Assembly (NCBI RefSeq): GCF_019599145.1
Contig: NZ_CP080647.1
Span: 4,154,001-4,218,000, forward strand
Reading direction: 5' to 3'
Source: Streptomyces akebiae
GTDB taxonomy: Bacteria > Actinomycetota > Actinomycetes > Streptomycetales > Streptomycetaceae
DNA: 64,000 bases
Positions 38,493 to 47,808 of this stretch are shown here, one piece after another. A model generated the notes under the pieces. That model saw nothing but the letters and a program-made list of their open reading frames with translations, was not told the origin of the DNA and did no database searches. The position numbers and the translations under genes were made by a program. How positions within the stretch are numbered: the first letter of the stretch is position 1; each line of letters begins with the position of its first letter.

Positions 38493-40208
38493 CTATTTCA
38501 CCTTTGCCAGACGAGCCGTCGGGTCGCCCGCGTCCGCGTTGTCCGCGGTGTACTGGAGTTCGTCGCCGACGGGGGTGAGGGTGACCTCGTGGGTGTTGCT
38601 GGTGCAGGTCTTGGGGTTGTTCTTCGCGTCGGCGATGCTGGTGACGAGGATGTGGTCCGCGGTGACCTCCTTGAGGACGAACGTGTCGTCGCAGGCCCCG
38701 CCCAGCGGGTCGACGGAGCGGAAGGTGCCCAACCGGTCGCCCACGGACCCCTGTTCGAGGGTGACGGTGAAGGTGCCGGCGGGGAGGTTGCCCCCTAGGG
38801 CGTAGCCGTCGCCCTCCCAGGTGCCGACGTATTTCTCGGGCAGGTCGCCCGCCAGGTCCTGCGGACCCGAGTCCTCGTTCCCGTCGGTCGGGCCGCTGCT
38901 CGCGGACGGGGCCTTTCCGGCCGCGTCGCCCGTCTTGTCGTCGCCGTTCAGCATCCCCAGGCCGAACACGGCGCCCACACCCACCACGGCGAACGCGCCC
39001 GCGACCGCCAGGGCGATCGAGCAACTCACCCGTCGGCCTCGCCCGTTCGCCGTGGTCGTGGACGCCGCCGCCACGCTCAGCGACAGCTTGCCCGGTGGTG
39101 GGGCCGTGTCCGCCGACGCCGAGTCGGCCCGCTGTCCCGGCACGTGCGTCACGGGCGGCGGTGTCTGCGGCGACATCACCGGAGGCGGCCCGAACACCCC
39201 GCTCGTCGCCGGGACTTCGACCCTCGCGCCGCCGGAGGGGGACGCGGGGCCCGTCGGGTCCACACCCACCGACGGACTGCTGAACCCCACCGGCCCGGAG
39301 GGGACTTCCTCCGCCGCCTCCAGATTCAGCAGTTGCACCGCGCTGCGGCCGACCTGTTCCACCAGGGGGCCCGGCAGCCAGCCCGCCGTCACCAGGCGGG
39401 CCGCGCCCCGGGGGGCCAGGGTGCGGGCGACCTCGTCGGGGGCCGGGCGGGCGGAAGGGTCCTTGGACAGGCAGTGCTCCACCAGGGCGCGCAGGTCGCC
39501 CTCCAGACCGTCGAGCCGGGGCTCCTCGTGGACGACCTTGTAGAGGAGGGCGGCGGAGGAGTCACCGGGGAAGGGGGACCTGCCGGTCGCGGCGTACGCG
39601 AGGACCGCGCCGAGGGAGAAGACGTCCGCCGCGCCGGTGATGCCCTTGCCGAGGATCTGCTCGGGGGACATGTAGCCGGGGGAGCCGATCGAGACGCCCG
39701 TCGAGGTGAGGGACGCCGTGCCGTCCGTGGCGCGGGCGATGCCGAAGTCGATGAGGAGGGGGCCGTCGACCGTGAGCAGGACGTTCGACGGCTTCACGTC
39801 CCGGTGGACCAGGTCCAGCGCGTGCACCGCCGACAGCGCTTCCGCCAGGCCCGCGCCCAGGACCCGGACGGAGTGGGGAGGCAGGGGGCCGCCGTCCGCC
39901 ACCGCCGCCGCCAGGGACGGGCCGGCCGCGTAGCCCGTCGCCACCCAGGGGACCGATGCCTCCGGGTCCGCGTCCAGGACGGGAGCGGTCCAGGAACCGC
40001 CCACGCGGCGGGCGGCGTCGACCTCCCGCCGGAAGCGGGCGCGGAACTCCTCGTCGAGGGCGAAGTGCGGGTGCACCACCTTGACGGCGACGGTACGGCC
40101 GCCCGCGCTGCGCCCCAGATAGACGCGGCCCATCCCGCCCGACCCCAGCCGGCCGAGCAGTCGGTAGGGCCCCACGACCGTGGGTTCGCCGACATCGAGC
40201 GGTTGCAT
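38493..40208 (-). CDS. Transmembrane serine/threonine protein kinase
   Basis: 571 residues. The Hanks-type kinase domain (about 1-270) has the glycine loop LGSGGMGRVYLG, the ATP lysine in VAVKVV, the catalytic loop HRDVKPSNVLL and IDFGIARATDG. A ~120-residue Pro/Gly-rich juxtamembrane stretch leads to one helix (IALAVAGAFAVVGVGAVFGL, ~430-450) and an extracellular ~120-residue domain (YVGTWEGDGYALGGN...) with a lipocalin-like beta pattern instead of PASTA repeats. It could sense an external ligand and phosphorylate cytosolic targets. ATG 40208 follows GGGGGAGG. Confidence 0.92.
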   Translation of the reverse strand: MQPLDVGEPTVVGPYRLLGRLGSGGMGRVYLGRSAGGRTVAVKVVHPHFALDEEFRARFRREVDAARRVGGSWTAPVLDADPEASVPWVATGYAAGPSLAAAVADGGPLPPHSVRVLGAGLAEALSAVHALDLVHRDVKPSNVLLTVDGPLLIDFGIARATDGTASLTSTGVSIGSPGYMSPEQILGKGITGAADVFSLGAVLAYAATGRSPFPGDSSAALLYKVVHEEPRLDGLEGDLRALVEHCLSKDPSARPAPDEVARTLAPRGAARLVTAGWLPGPLVEQVGRSAVQLLNLEAAEEVPSGPVGFSSPSVGVDPTGPASPSGGARVEVPATSGVFGPPPVMSPQTPPPVTHVPGQRADSASADTAPPPGKLSLSVAAASTTTANGRGRRVSCSIALAVAGAFAVVGVGAVFGLGMLNGDDKTGDAAGKAPSASSGPTDGNEDSGPQDLAGDLPEKYVGTWEGDGYALGGNLPAGTFTVTLEQGSVGDRLGTFRSVDPLGGACDDTFVLKEVTADHILVTSIADAKNNPKTCTSNTHEVTLTPVGDELQYTADNADAGDPTARLAKVK

Positions 40209-40370
40209 GGACGACACCTCCCCCGTACCTCCAGCGTAGTGCCGTACGCGCGAATGGAAATGTGAGCGTCGACGAGCGGTCCGCAGATCGGTCCGCAGCC
40301 CCAATCCCACAGAACGCCTAATTCGTCAACGGAGTTTTGGGAAGTTCACCGGGATTTCGCGGGAAAGGGT

Positions 40371-41228
<858 letters not shown>

Positions 41229-41408
41229 GCCCTCATGGGGTACGGTGCGGGCTCCGGGGGCCGGGAGGTGCTCCCGAAACCGGATGTACCCCCTTTGTCA
41301 ATACTCTCGACGGCGTGTCGTCGGTGGGACAGACGGGGAAGTAGAGGCGATCCGTCAAGCCGAGACCCGAGCGGTTCAAACATCCGGGTGACGTGATCTT
41401 GCCCTCTA

Positions 41409-41436
41409 TTGCATTCCCCTGCCCGCGTGCTAGGCT
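41409..41436 (+). promoter_or_regulatory. Promoter and long 5' leader of the cold-shock gene
   Basis: TTGCAT (41409-41414), 16 bases, TAGGCT (41431-41436). A start near 41443 would give a leader of about 155 bases before ATG 41597. Long leaders of this kind are usual in cspA-type genes, where RNA folding changes with temperature. Confidence 0.6.
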
Positions 41437-41596
41437 CGCCCGCAAGTTGCAGTTTGGTTTCCCTTGCAGTACAGAGCCTGCGGAGCATGTGACCGCGGGC
41501 TCTCGTCGTTTTCAGACGTATGCAGTTGTGCGGCATCTTGTTTTCACACTTGCAGGGTTCTGGAGCAGGGCAACCCTTTGGGCCCAAGGAGGGCTT

Positions 41597-41800
41597 ATGG
41601 CTACCGGAACCGTGAAGTGGTTCAACGCCGAAAAGGGCTTTGGCTTCATCGCCCAGGAAGGCGGCGGCCCCGACGTCTTCGTCCACTACTCCGCCATCAA
41701 CGCGAGCGGCTTCCGTTCGCTGGAGGAGAACCAGCAGGTCTCCTTCGATGTGACGCAGGGCCCGAAGGGTCCGCAGGCGGAGAACGTCACCCCCGTCTGA
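41597..41800 (+). CDS. Cold-shock protein (CspA family)
   Basis: 67 residues, a single OB-fold nucleic-acid-binding protein. RNP1 is KGFGFI and RNP2 is [19 protein letters not shown] and PQAENV are standard. It binds single-stranded RNA/DNA and melts RNA structure. ATG 41597 has an excellent AGGAGGG; the longer frame from 41393 would cross the promoter. Confidence 0.96.
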   Translation: MATGTVKWFNAEKGFGFIAQEGGGPDVFVHYSAINASGFRSLEENQQVSFDVTQGPKGPQAENVTPV

Positions 41801-41842
41801 TCCGAGGGATGCCCCTCTGACGACGTCTGAGAGCAGTACCCA

Positions 41843-41880
41843 AGGAGCCCCTCGCCTTTCGGCGCAGGGGCTCCTGCCTT
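41843..41880 (+). terminator. Intrinsic terminator of the cold-shock gene
   Basis: AGGAGCCCCT (41843-41852) pairs with AGGGGCTCCT (41866-41875), extended by an inner CGCC-TTTC-GGCG stem with one bulged base, then GCCTTTTCC. Confidence 0.85.
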
Positions 41881-41892
41881 TTCCCCGCCGCT

Positions 41893-41967
41893 CCCGCGGT
41901 TCCCGCGGTTCCCGCCGTTCCCGCCTTTCCACCTTCCCCCGCCTTGCCCCCGCCTTGCCCCCGCCTT
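41893..41967. repeat. Simple tandem repeats
   Basis: Units of the 9-mer CCCGCGGTT (41893-41928, four copies decaying) are followed by three copies of a CCCCCGCCTTG-type unit (about 41936-41967). They lie between the cold-shock terminator and the XRE regulator stop. Confidence 0.7.
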
Positions 41968-41977
41968 GGCGCCTTTC

Positions 41978-42562
41978 TCAGATGTGCTGCATCACGAGCA
42001 CAAAGGTCGTCCCGGGCGCGAGTGCCTCGTACGAATGCGGCACGTCACCACGGAACGCCATGTAGTCCCCGGGGCCGAGTTCGACCTCCTCACCCCTCGG
42101 GCCCGCCTTCACCCGACCCGTGCTCACGGTGAGGTGCTCCACCGTCCCCGGGATGTGCGGCTCCGACTCCCGTACCGACCCCGGTTCGAGCCGGGTGCGG
42201 TAGATGTCGCGGCGCGCCCCCGGCGGGCTGGCGGACAGCAGGACCGCCGTGTAACTGGAGTGTTCCGAGTGGACGGTGGGCCCCTCCCCCGCCCGGACCA
42301 CCTGCACCGCCGGCATCGGCGGCTCGATCAGCGCACTGAACGGCACCCCGAGCGCCACGCCCAGCGCCCACAGCGTCTCCATGCTCGGATTGCCGCTCGC
42401 CGCCTCCAACTGGGACAGCGTCGACTTCGCGATCCCGGCGCGCTTGGCCAGCTCGGAGAGGGAGAGGCCGGCGCGGGTGCGCTCCCGGCGGAGGGAGGCG
42501 GCGATCCAGTCGAGCGGGAGCCGGGACGGAGGCTTCGGCCCCTCGGAGGCTGCGTCGGACAT
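41978..42562 (-). CDS. XRE-family regulator with C-terminal cupin domain
   Basis: 194 residues. The helix-turn-helix is at about residues 22-70 (LSELAKRAGIAKSTLSQLEA). The C-terminal cupin starts near residue 95 and includes EPHIPGTVEHLTVSTGRV and GDYMAFRGDVPHSYEA with its His/Glu metal-type pattern. Such regulators sense a small ligand in the cupin barrel. It is divergent from azlCD across ~50 bases with two inverted repeats, so it probably controls those genes and itself. ATG 42562 follows GGAGCG. Confidence 0.88.
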   Translation of the reverse strand: MSDAASEGPKPPSRLPLDWIAASLRRERTRAGLSLSELAKRAGIAKSTLSQLEAASGNPSMETLWALGVALGVPFSALIEPPMPAVQVVRAGEGPTVHSEHSSYTAVLLSASPPGARRDIYRTRLEPGSVRESEPHIPGTVEHLTVSTGRVKAGPRGEEVELGPGDYMAFRGDVPHSYEALAPGTTFVLVMQHI

Positions 42563-42586
42563 GTCGTTCGCTCCAGAAGTACGATC

Positions 42587-42632
42587 GTTCGCCTTGACGA
42601 ACACGATGGCTCATGTTCATTGTAGAGAACAT
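42587..42632. promoter_or_regulatory. Operator candidates between the XRE regulator and azlC
   Basis: GTTCG-N6-CGAAC at 42587-42602 and ATGTTC-N8-GAACAT at 42613-42632, centred 28 bases apart. The second overlaps the upstream azlC start codon. Both carry a GTTC/GAAC core. Confidence 0.5.
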
Positions 42633-43344
42633 GCGTTCGCTGCTCCGAACACCCCAGGTCCGTGACCCCGCGCTGTTCCGGGACATCTCCCTCGTCTGTG
42701 CCGCCGGAGGCGTCGTCGGCGTCTCCTTCGGGGCGATCTCGGTGGCGGGCGGGCTGCCCGTGTGGGTGCCGGTGGTGATGTCGCTGGTCGTGTACGCGGG
42801 TGCCGCGCAGTTCAGCGCGGTCGGGATCCTGCTGGCCGGCGGCGGACCGTTCGCGGCGGCGGCCACGGGGCTGCTGCTCAACACCCGCAACGCGGCCTTC
42901 AGTCTGGCGGTCGCCGACCTCCTGGGACCCGGGAGGGCCGCGCGGTTCGTCGGCGCGCATCTCGTCACCGACGAGACGGTGGCCTTCGCCCTGGCCCAGA
43001 GCGATCCGGTACGGCGTCGGGTCGCGTTCTGGGTCTCGGGGCTCGGCATGTTCGCCGTCTGGAACGTGTGCGTCCTGGCCGGGGCCCTGGCCGGCACCGC
43101 GCTGGGCGACACCGCCACGTACGGCCTCGACGCCGCCTTCCCCGCCGTGCTCGCCGCGCTGGTGCTGCCCGCCCTGCGGGAGAGCCCGCCCGTGCGCCGG
43201 GCCGCTCTGCTCGGGGCGGCGATCGCGCTGGCGACGACTCCGGTGACCCCCACGGGGGTTCCCGTCCTGCTGGCGCTGGCCGGGCTGGTGGTCTGGCGGG
43301 CGTCGCCGGAGGGGAAAGGCGCGGCGGACGGGAGGGTGTCGTGA
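42613..43344 (+). CDS. azlC: AzlC-family branched-chain amino acid exporter, large subunit
   Basis: 243 residues with about five or more helices. SFGAISVAGGLPVWVPVVMS, YAGAAQFSAVGILLAGG and LLLNTRNAAFSLAVADLL are the conserved AzlC blocks. With AzlD it exports leucine-type amino acids or analogues. ATG 42613 and ATG 42631 are both possible; the second gives the more usual MRSLLRTPQ start and leaves the operator untranslated. Confidence 0.88.
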   Translation: MFIVENMRSLLRTPQVRDPALFRDISLVCAAGGVVGVSFGAISVAGGLPVWVPVVMSLVVYAGAAQFSAVGILLAGGGPFAAAATGLLLNTRNAAFSLAVADLLGPGRAARFVGAHLVTDETVAFALAQSDPVRRRVAFWVSGLGMFAVWNVCVLAGALAGTALGDTATYGLDAAFPAVLAALVLPALRESPPVRRAALLGAAIALATTPVTPTGVPVLLALAGLVVWRASPEGKGAADGRVS

Positions 43345-43658
43345 GCGGCGGGGTCGTCGGCGCGATGCTCGCGCTCGCCGTGGGGACGTACGCCCTGCGG
43401 CTCACCGGGCCCGCGCTGCACGGGCGGGTGGAGATCCCCGTACGGGTGCGGGAGTTGCTGGCCGGGGCCGCCGTGGTGCTGCTGGTGGCGCTGCTGGCCA
43501 CGGGTGCCCTGACCGCGGGCGGCGGTTCCGCCGGGTGGGCACGGCCCGTCGGCGTGCTGGTGGGCGGGGTGCTGGCGTGGCGGAGGGCCCCGTTCGCGGT
43601 CGTAGTCCTGGGGGCGGCGGCGACCACGGCGGGATTGCGGGCGATGGGCGTCGGGTAG
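43341..43658 (+). CDS. azlD: AzlD-family branched-chain amino acid exporter, small subunit
   Basis: 105 residues, about four helices, with TYALRLTGPALHGRVEIP near the start and a PVRVRELLAGAAVVLLVAL block. The GTG start overlaps the azlC stop by 4 bp, so the pair is translationally coupled. Confidence 0.85.
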   Translation: MSGGVVGAMLALAVGTYALRLTGPALHGRVEIPVRVRELLAGAAVVLLVALLATGALTAGGGSAGWARPVGVLVGGVLAWRRAPFAVVVLGAAATTAGLRAMGVG

Positions 43659-43696
43659 CGATCGCAGCCCGACCCCAGCCGCAGCGCGCCCCAAGA

Positions 43697-43723
43697 GGGG
43701 CGGGGGGAACTGCGCGACCAGCC
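43697..43723. repeat. Partial copy of the dispersed intergenic repeat
   Basis: GGGGCGGGGGGAACTGCGCG followed by ACCAGCC matches the arm of the repeat at 38.4 and 53.7 kb. It lies between azlD and the convergent hypothetical gene. Confidence 0.6.
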
Positions 43724-43779
43724 TAAGACGAACCGGCGGCCGGAACACCGGCCTCAGGCCCCCTTCCCCCGGCCTGCTC

Positions 43780-44559
43780 TCAGGCCCCCTCCCCGACCAG
43801 CGACTCCAGTACCCGTCGCAGCCGGACGCCCCGCCCCAGGTCCGGTTCGAGCCCCTTCCCCCGCAGGAGCGCGGTCAGGGAGGCCTGGACGACCTCCGCG
43901 CCCTCGGGTGCGACCCGCTTGGAGACCTCCAGCCACTCCAGGGGCCGGTCGGCGCCCAACGTGCAACGCTCCACGGTCACTTCGTGGTGGTCCAGGCGTA
44001 CGCCGCGCCAGCGGACCGTGTCCACGGGGCCGAGGACGTCGAGCGAGCCCAAGTCGGCGTCGATGTCGGCGCAGTCGGCGAGGAAGGCGCGCTGACGGTC
44101 GGAGAAGACGAGGTCCAGCGGCTTGTCGCCGGTGGCGGCGGCCTCCACGGCCGTGCGCCCGCAGTCGGAGACGAGGGCGGCGGAAAGCACCCGGCGGTCG
44201 CCCGACCAGGCGCCCGCCAGGTGGAAGGAATCCGGTCCCTGCTCACGGAAGCGCAGCCAGCGTTCCGAGAGCCGGGACCGGCGACAGGGCCGCAATTCCG
44301 CGGTCGCGGCCCCGCCCCGCCCGCTCCCCGCCCGTAGGCGCAGGATCAACCCCGCATCCAGAAGCGGCAGTTGACCCGGCGCCGTGGAGCGGGCGAGGTC
44401 CTCACAGAAGTAGACGCGGCGCCGGGCTCCCCCGGTGTCCGGCGCCAGCGCCCAAGTCGCGGCGGCCGCGCCCGCACCCGAGAACGTCACCCTGATCTCG
44501 ACCGAGTCGAGCCGGTCGGATCCGGAGGTGAGATCCCCGCGTCCCACGGATGCCGGCAT
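43780..44559 (-). CDS. Hypothetical protein, possibly CYTH-like
   Basis: About 259 residues, soluble. I do not recognise it firmly. The layout RRVYFCEDLA...LLDAGLILRLRAG, then TAELRPCRRSRL, then SVEIRVTF at the start and LEWLEVSKRV later, resembles the alternating charged strands of CYTH/triphosphate-tunnel enzymes, with a helical end (VVQASLTALLRGKGL). Key ExExK residues are not clear, so an inactive or divergent member is possible. ATG 44559 has GGGGGAC upstream; ATG 44592 is an in-frame alternative. Confidence 0.6.
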   Translation of the reverse strand: MPASVGRGDLTSGSDRLDSVEIRVTFSGAGAAAATWALAPDTGGARRRVYFCEDLARSTAPGQLPLLDAGLILRLRAGSGRGGAATAELRPCRRSRLSERWLRFREQGPDSFHLAGAWSGDRRVLSAALVSDCGRTAVEAAATGDKPLDLVFSDRQRAFLADCADIDADLGSLDVLGPVDTVRWRGVRLDHHEVTVERCTLGADRPLEWLEVSKRVAPEGAEVVQASLTALLRGKGLEPDLGRGVRLRRVLESLVGEGA

Positions 44560-44643
44560 GGGCCGTCCCCCTAGTTCCGCGACCTGGTTCATTTCCCCTG
44601 TTTTCCCTTGGTTCCTTCGGCCTTTCGGCTACTTGGTTCTTCC

Positions 44644-44712
44644 GTTCCTTCGGTTCCTTCGGTTCCTTCGGTTCCTTCGGTTCTTTGCGATCCCCCGTGC
44701 GATCCCCCGTGC
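44644..44712. repeat. 9-bp and 12-bp tandem repeats
   Basis: Four copies of GTTCCTTCG (44644-44679) plus a decayed fifth, then two copies of GATCCCCCGTGC (44689-44712) and a third diverging. They fill the divergent gap between the CYTH-like gene and the LAL regulator; the rest of 44593-44877 shows no gene. Confidence 0.85.
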
Positions 44713-44877
44713 GATCACCCTGCGGCGATCCCCCTGTGGTGCTGTTCCGCGACACCATTGAAGGCCCGGGGCGGCCCCCGTCGCTTCCGGGAAGTCCCTA
44801 CATCTCCCCTGACAACTACCCCTGGGGGATGATGGACGGGCGGGGCCGAGCACAGGCGGGCACCAGGGGGTGGCGCA

Positions 44878-47688
44878 TTGTTACGGGGACTCGTCGGTCG
44901 GGAGCGGGAACGCCGGCTGATGGACGACCTGCTCGTGGCGGGCGGGGCGGGTGGGGCGGCACTGCTGTTGTGGGGCGAACCCGGTATCGGAAAGACGGCC
45001 CTGCTGGACTACGCGGCGGAGCGCGCGACGGCCGGTGGTTCCGGCGCGACCCCGGCCACGGTCCTGCGCGCCCGGGGCATCGAGACCGAGACCGTGCTCC
45101 CCTTCGCCACCCTCGGCGACCTCCTGATGCCCCATTCATCCCTTTTCAGGGAACTCCCCGGCGCCCAGCGCTCGGCGCTCGAGTCCTGTCTGGCACTCGG
45201 CGGCGCCCCCGCGGACCCGCCGGGCAATCCTTACGCCGCCTGCATGGGCGCCCTCAACGTGCTCGCGGCGCTCGGCGACGAGCACCCGGTCGTCGTCCTC
45301 GTCGACGACCTGCACTGGGTGGACCCCTCCTCCCAGCGCGTCCTTCTCTTCGTCGCCCGCCGCCTCTCCAGTGAACGCGTCGCCCTGGCCCTGGGCTCCC
45401 GGGAGGACCACGGCGAGTCGGGGCCGCGTCGCAGCATCCCCACCGTGCAGGTGGGCGGGCTGGCGCCGGAGGAGTGCGCCGCCCTGCTGGAGGGCCGCGT
45501 GACCCCCAACGTCCTCGCCGACCTCGTCCGCGTCAGCGGCGGCAATCCGCTCGCCCTGCGTGAGATCGCGGGGGCGCTGACGGACGAACAGGCGCGCGGC
45601 GAGCAGCCGTTGCTCGATCCACCGTCCCTGGGCAGTCATCTGGAGCGCGCCTGGGCGGCCCGGATCGACGGTCTGCCGGACACCGCCCGCCGGGCCCTGG
45701 TCGTCCTGGCCGCCGGCCGCTCGACGGCGGCGGGCCCGCTGCGCAAGGCGCTGGAGGCGGCGGGGCTCTCCCTCGACGCCCTCTCCCCCGCCGAGGAGGA
45801 CGGTCTGATCACGGCCACGGCGGACGGGCTGGACTTCCACCACCCGGTGCTGCGGGCACTGGTGCTGGGCCGCGCCCCCCTCGCGCACCGGTACGCCGCG
45901 TTCCAGGCACTGGCCGAGGTGAGCACCGGCTCGTTGCACGCCTGGTACCGGGCGTCCGCGAGTCCCGGCCCCGACGAGGAGGCCGCGGCGGCGCTCGCCG
46001 ACGCCGCGCGGGAGGCCCGCAGGCGCAGCGCCTTCGGCGAGTCGGCCCTGGCCTGGCGGCGCGCCGCCGAACTCACCCCCGACCCCGCGCCCCGCGCCGA
46101 CCGCCTCCACCATGCCGCCGCCGACGCCCTGCTCAGCGGCTCCCCGGCGGGCCCGCAGTGGTGCGAGGAGGCCCTGCGCATCACCCCGGACCCGGCCGTA
46201 CGCGCCGCCATCCAGGGCCTGTTGGGCCGTATGTACACCTGGAAGGGCGATACGGCCCAGGCCTACGGCCTGCTCATGAACGCCGCCGACGCCGTACGCG
46301 ACTCCGACCGCACCCGGGCCTGTCTGCTGCTGGCGGAGGCGACGGCCGCCGCGCGCCTGGACGGCCACGTCCCGGCGGCGGTCCGCGTCGCCGAGGAGTC
46401 CCTCGCCCTCGCCTCCGAGTCCGGCCCCGAACGCTGGTACAGCCTGTCGATGCTGGGCGGGGCCCTGATCATGTCCGGCCGTACGGCGCGAGGGCGCGAG
46501 ATGCTGGAGGCGGCCGACCGGCACGGCGGCGGCGACCCCGTCCGTGACCAGCAGGTGTACGCGATCGCCGGGCAGGCGTGGAGCAGGGCGGAGGAGTTCG
46601 TCCGGGGGCTCCGGCTGCTCAACACGGCCGTGGAGTCGGCGAGGCGGCACAGCGCGGTGGGCGTGCTGGGCTTCACCCTCGCCGTGCGGGGGGAATTGGA
46701 GACCCGTATCGGCCAATGGGCTTCCGCTCGCGGCGACTTGACCGAGTCCCTGCGGTGGGCGGAGGAACTGGGCCAGCTGACGTGCGTGAGCTACACCCTG
46801 TACTGCCTCGCCCGGCTGGAAGCCCTGCGCGGCGAACGGGTCGAGTGCGAGGAGCATGTGGCGCGGGCGCGGCGGGAGTGCGGGGCGTACGGCATCGGCT
46901 GCCAGGAGTTCCACATGACGGCGGTGCTCGGGCTGTCGGCCCTGGCCCACGGCGACCACGACGCGGCCGTCGACCAGCTGGAGCAAACGTTGTCACTGGC
47001 GATCGAGCAGGGCATCGGGAACCCGGAGGTGGTCCCCTTCGCGGCGGACCTGGCGGAGGCGCACGTACGGGCGGGGAACGCGGCGCGGGCCGCCGAGGTC
47101 GTGTCCTGGCTGGAGGAACGGGCCCGGGAGACGGGCCTCGCGTCGGCGGAGGCGGCGGCGGCCCGGGTCCGGGGGCTGCTCGCGGGGACGCCGGAGGAGG
47201 CGGAGGCGTACTTCGGCGCGGCGCTCACGGCCCATCAGCGGACGACGGGACCCTTCGACTGGGCGCGGACGCTGCTGTGCGAAGCGGAGGTGCTACGGCG
47301 CCACCGGCGCCCCGGAGCCGCACGCGCGCCTCTCGCCTCCGCCCTGGCCTGCTTCGAACGACTCGGCGCGGTCCCCTGGGCCCGGCGAGCGGCGAGCGAA
47401 CTGGCCGCGGCGGGAGGCGCCGTGAGCACCGCCCGGTCCGCCACCGGCGGCATGGGCGGCACCAACGGCATGGGCGGCATGGGCGGCGCCCTGAACCAGC
47501 TGACCCCCCAGGAGTTCCAGGTGTCGCGGGCGATCGCCCGCGGCCTCAACAACACGGAGGCCGCGGCGTCGTTGTTCGTGTCCAGAAAGACGGTGGAGGC
47601 TCATCTCACCCGGATCTACCGGAAGTTGCACGTCCGCTCGCGGACGGACCTGACCCGACTCCTCACGGCGGCCGACCTGGTGGATTGA
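44878..47688 (+). CDS. LuxR-family regulator with AAA ATPase domain (LAL type), TTA at codon 2
   Basis: 936 residues. The N-terminal P-loop is LLLWGEPGIGKTALLD near residue 32 and the Walker B type motif is VVLVDDLHWVDPSSQRVL. A long TPR-like helical middle follows, with the LuxR helix-turn-helix at the end (LTPQEFQVSRAIARGLNNTE, VSRKTVEAHLTRIYRKL). Large ATP-binding LuxR proteins are usually activators. The TTG start at 44878 is followed by TTA (44881-44883), the rare leucine codon read by the bldA tRNA. No ATG or GTG precedes it before a stop at 44830; ATG 44920 is possible but would remove the conserved LVGRERE start. Confidence 0.9.
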   Translation: MLRGLVGRERERRLMDDLLVAGGAGGAALLLWGEPGIGKTALLDYAAERATAGGSGATPATVLRARGIETETVLPFATLGDLLMPHSSLFRELPGAQRSALESCLALGGAPADPPGNPYAACMGALNVLAALGDEHPVVVLVDDLHWVDPSSQRVLLFVARRLSSERVALALGSREDHGESGPRRSIPTVQVGGLAPEECAALLEGRVTPNVLADLVRVSGGNPLALREIAGALTDEQARGEQPLLDPPSLGSHLERAWAARIDGLPDTARRALVVLAAGRSTAAGPLRKALEAAGLSLDALSPAEEDGLITATADGLDFHHPVLRALVLGRAPLAHRYAAFQALAEVSTGSLHAWYRASASPGPDEEAAAALADAAREARRRSAFGESALAWRRAAELTPDPAPRADRLHHAAADALLSGSPAGPQWCEEALRITPDPAVRAAIQGLLGRMYTWKGDTAQAYGLLMNAADAVRDSDRTRACLLLAEATAAARLDGHVPAAVRVAEESLALASESGPERWYSLSMLGGALIMSGRTARGREMLEAADRHGGGDPVRDQQVYAIAGQAWSRAEEFVRGLRLLNTAVESARRHSAVGVLGFTLAVRGELETRIGQWASARGDLTESLRWAEELGQLTCVSYTLYCLARLEALRGERVECEEHVARARRECGAYGIGCQEFHMTAVLGLSALAHGDHDAAVDQLEQTLSLAIEQGIGNPEVVPFAADLAEAHVRAGNAARAAEVVSWLEERARETGLASAEAAAARVRGLLAGTPEEAEAYFGAALTAHQRTTGPFDWARTLLCEAEVLRRHRRPGAARAPLASALACFERLGAVPWARRAASELAAAGGAVSTARSATGGMGGTNGMGGMGGALNQLTPQEFQVSRAIARGLNNTEAAASLFVSRKTVEAHLTRIYRKLHVRSRTDLTRLLTAADLVD

Positions 47689-47808
47689 GTACCGGTACTC
47701 ATGTGGGCGCTCGTCGGTGCCCAACAAGTTCGTCGTGCCGTACAACCGGATCCCGCCCAGATGCCTCTTGGGAGGAGTAGGGCCAGGCAGGGGACGGGGT
47801 GGGCGGGG

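Noticed and set aside
41393..41800. A longer start for the cold-shock protein
   Set aside because: It would cross the promoter and leader; ATG 41597 has a strong ribosome-binding site and gives the standard 67 residues.
44644..44712. CRISPR-like array
   Set aside because: Units are 9 and 12 bases with no spacers and no cas genes; these are simple tandem repeats.
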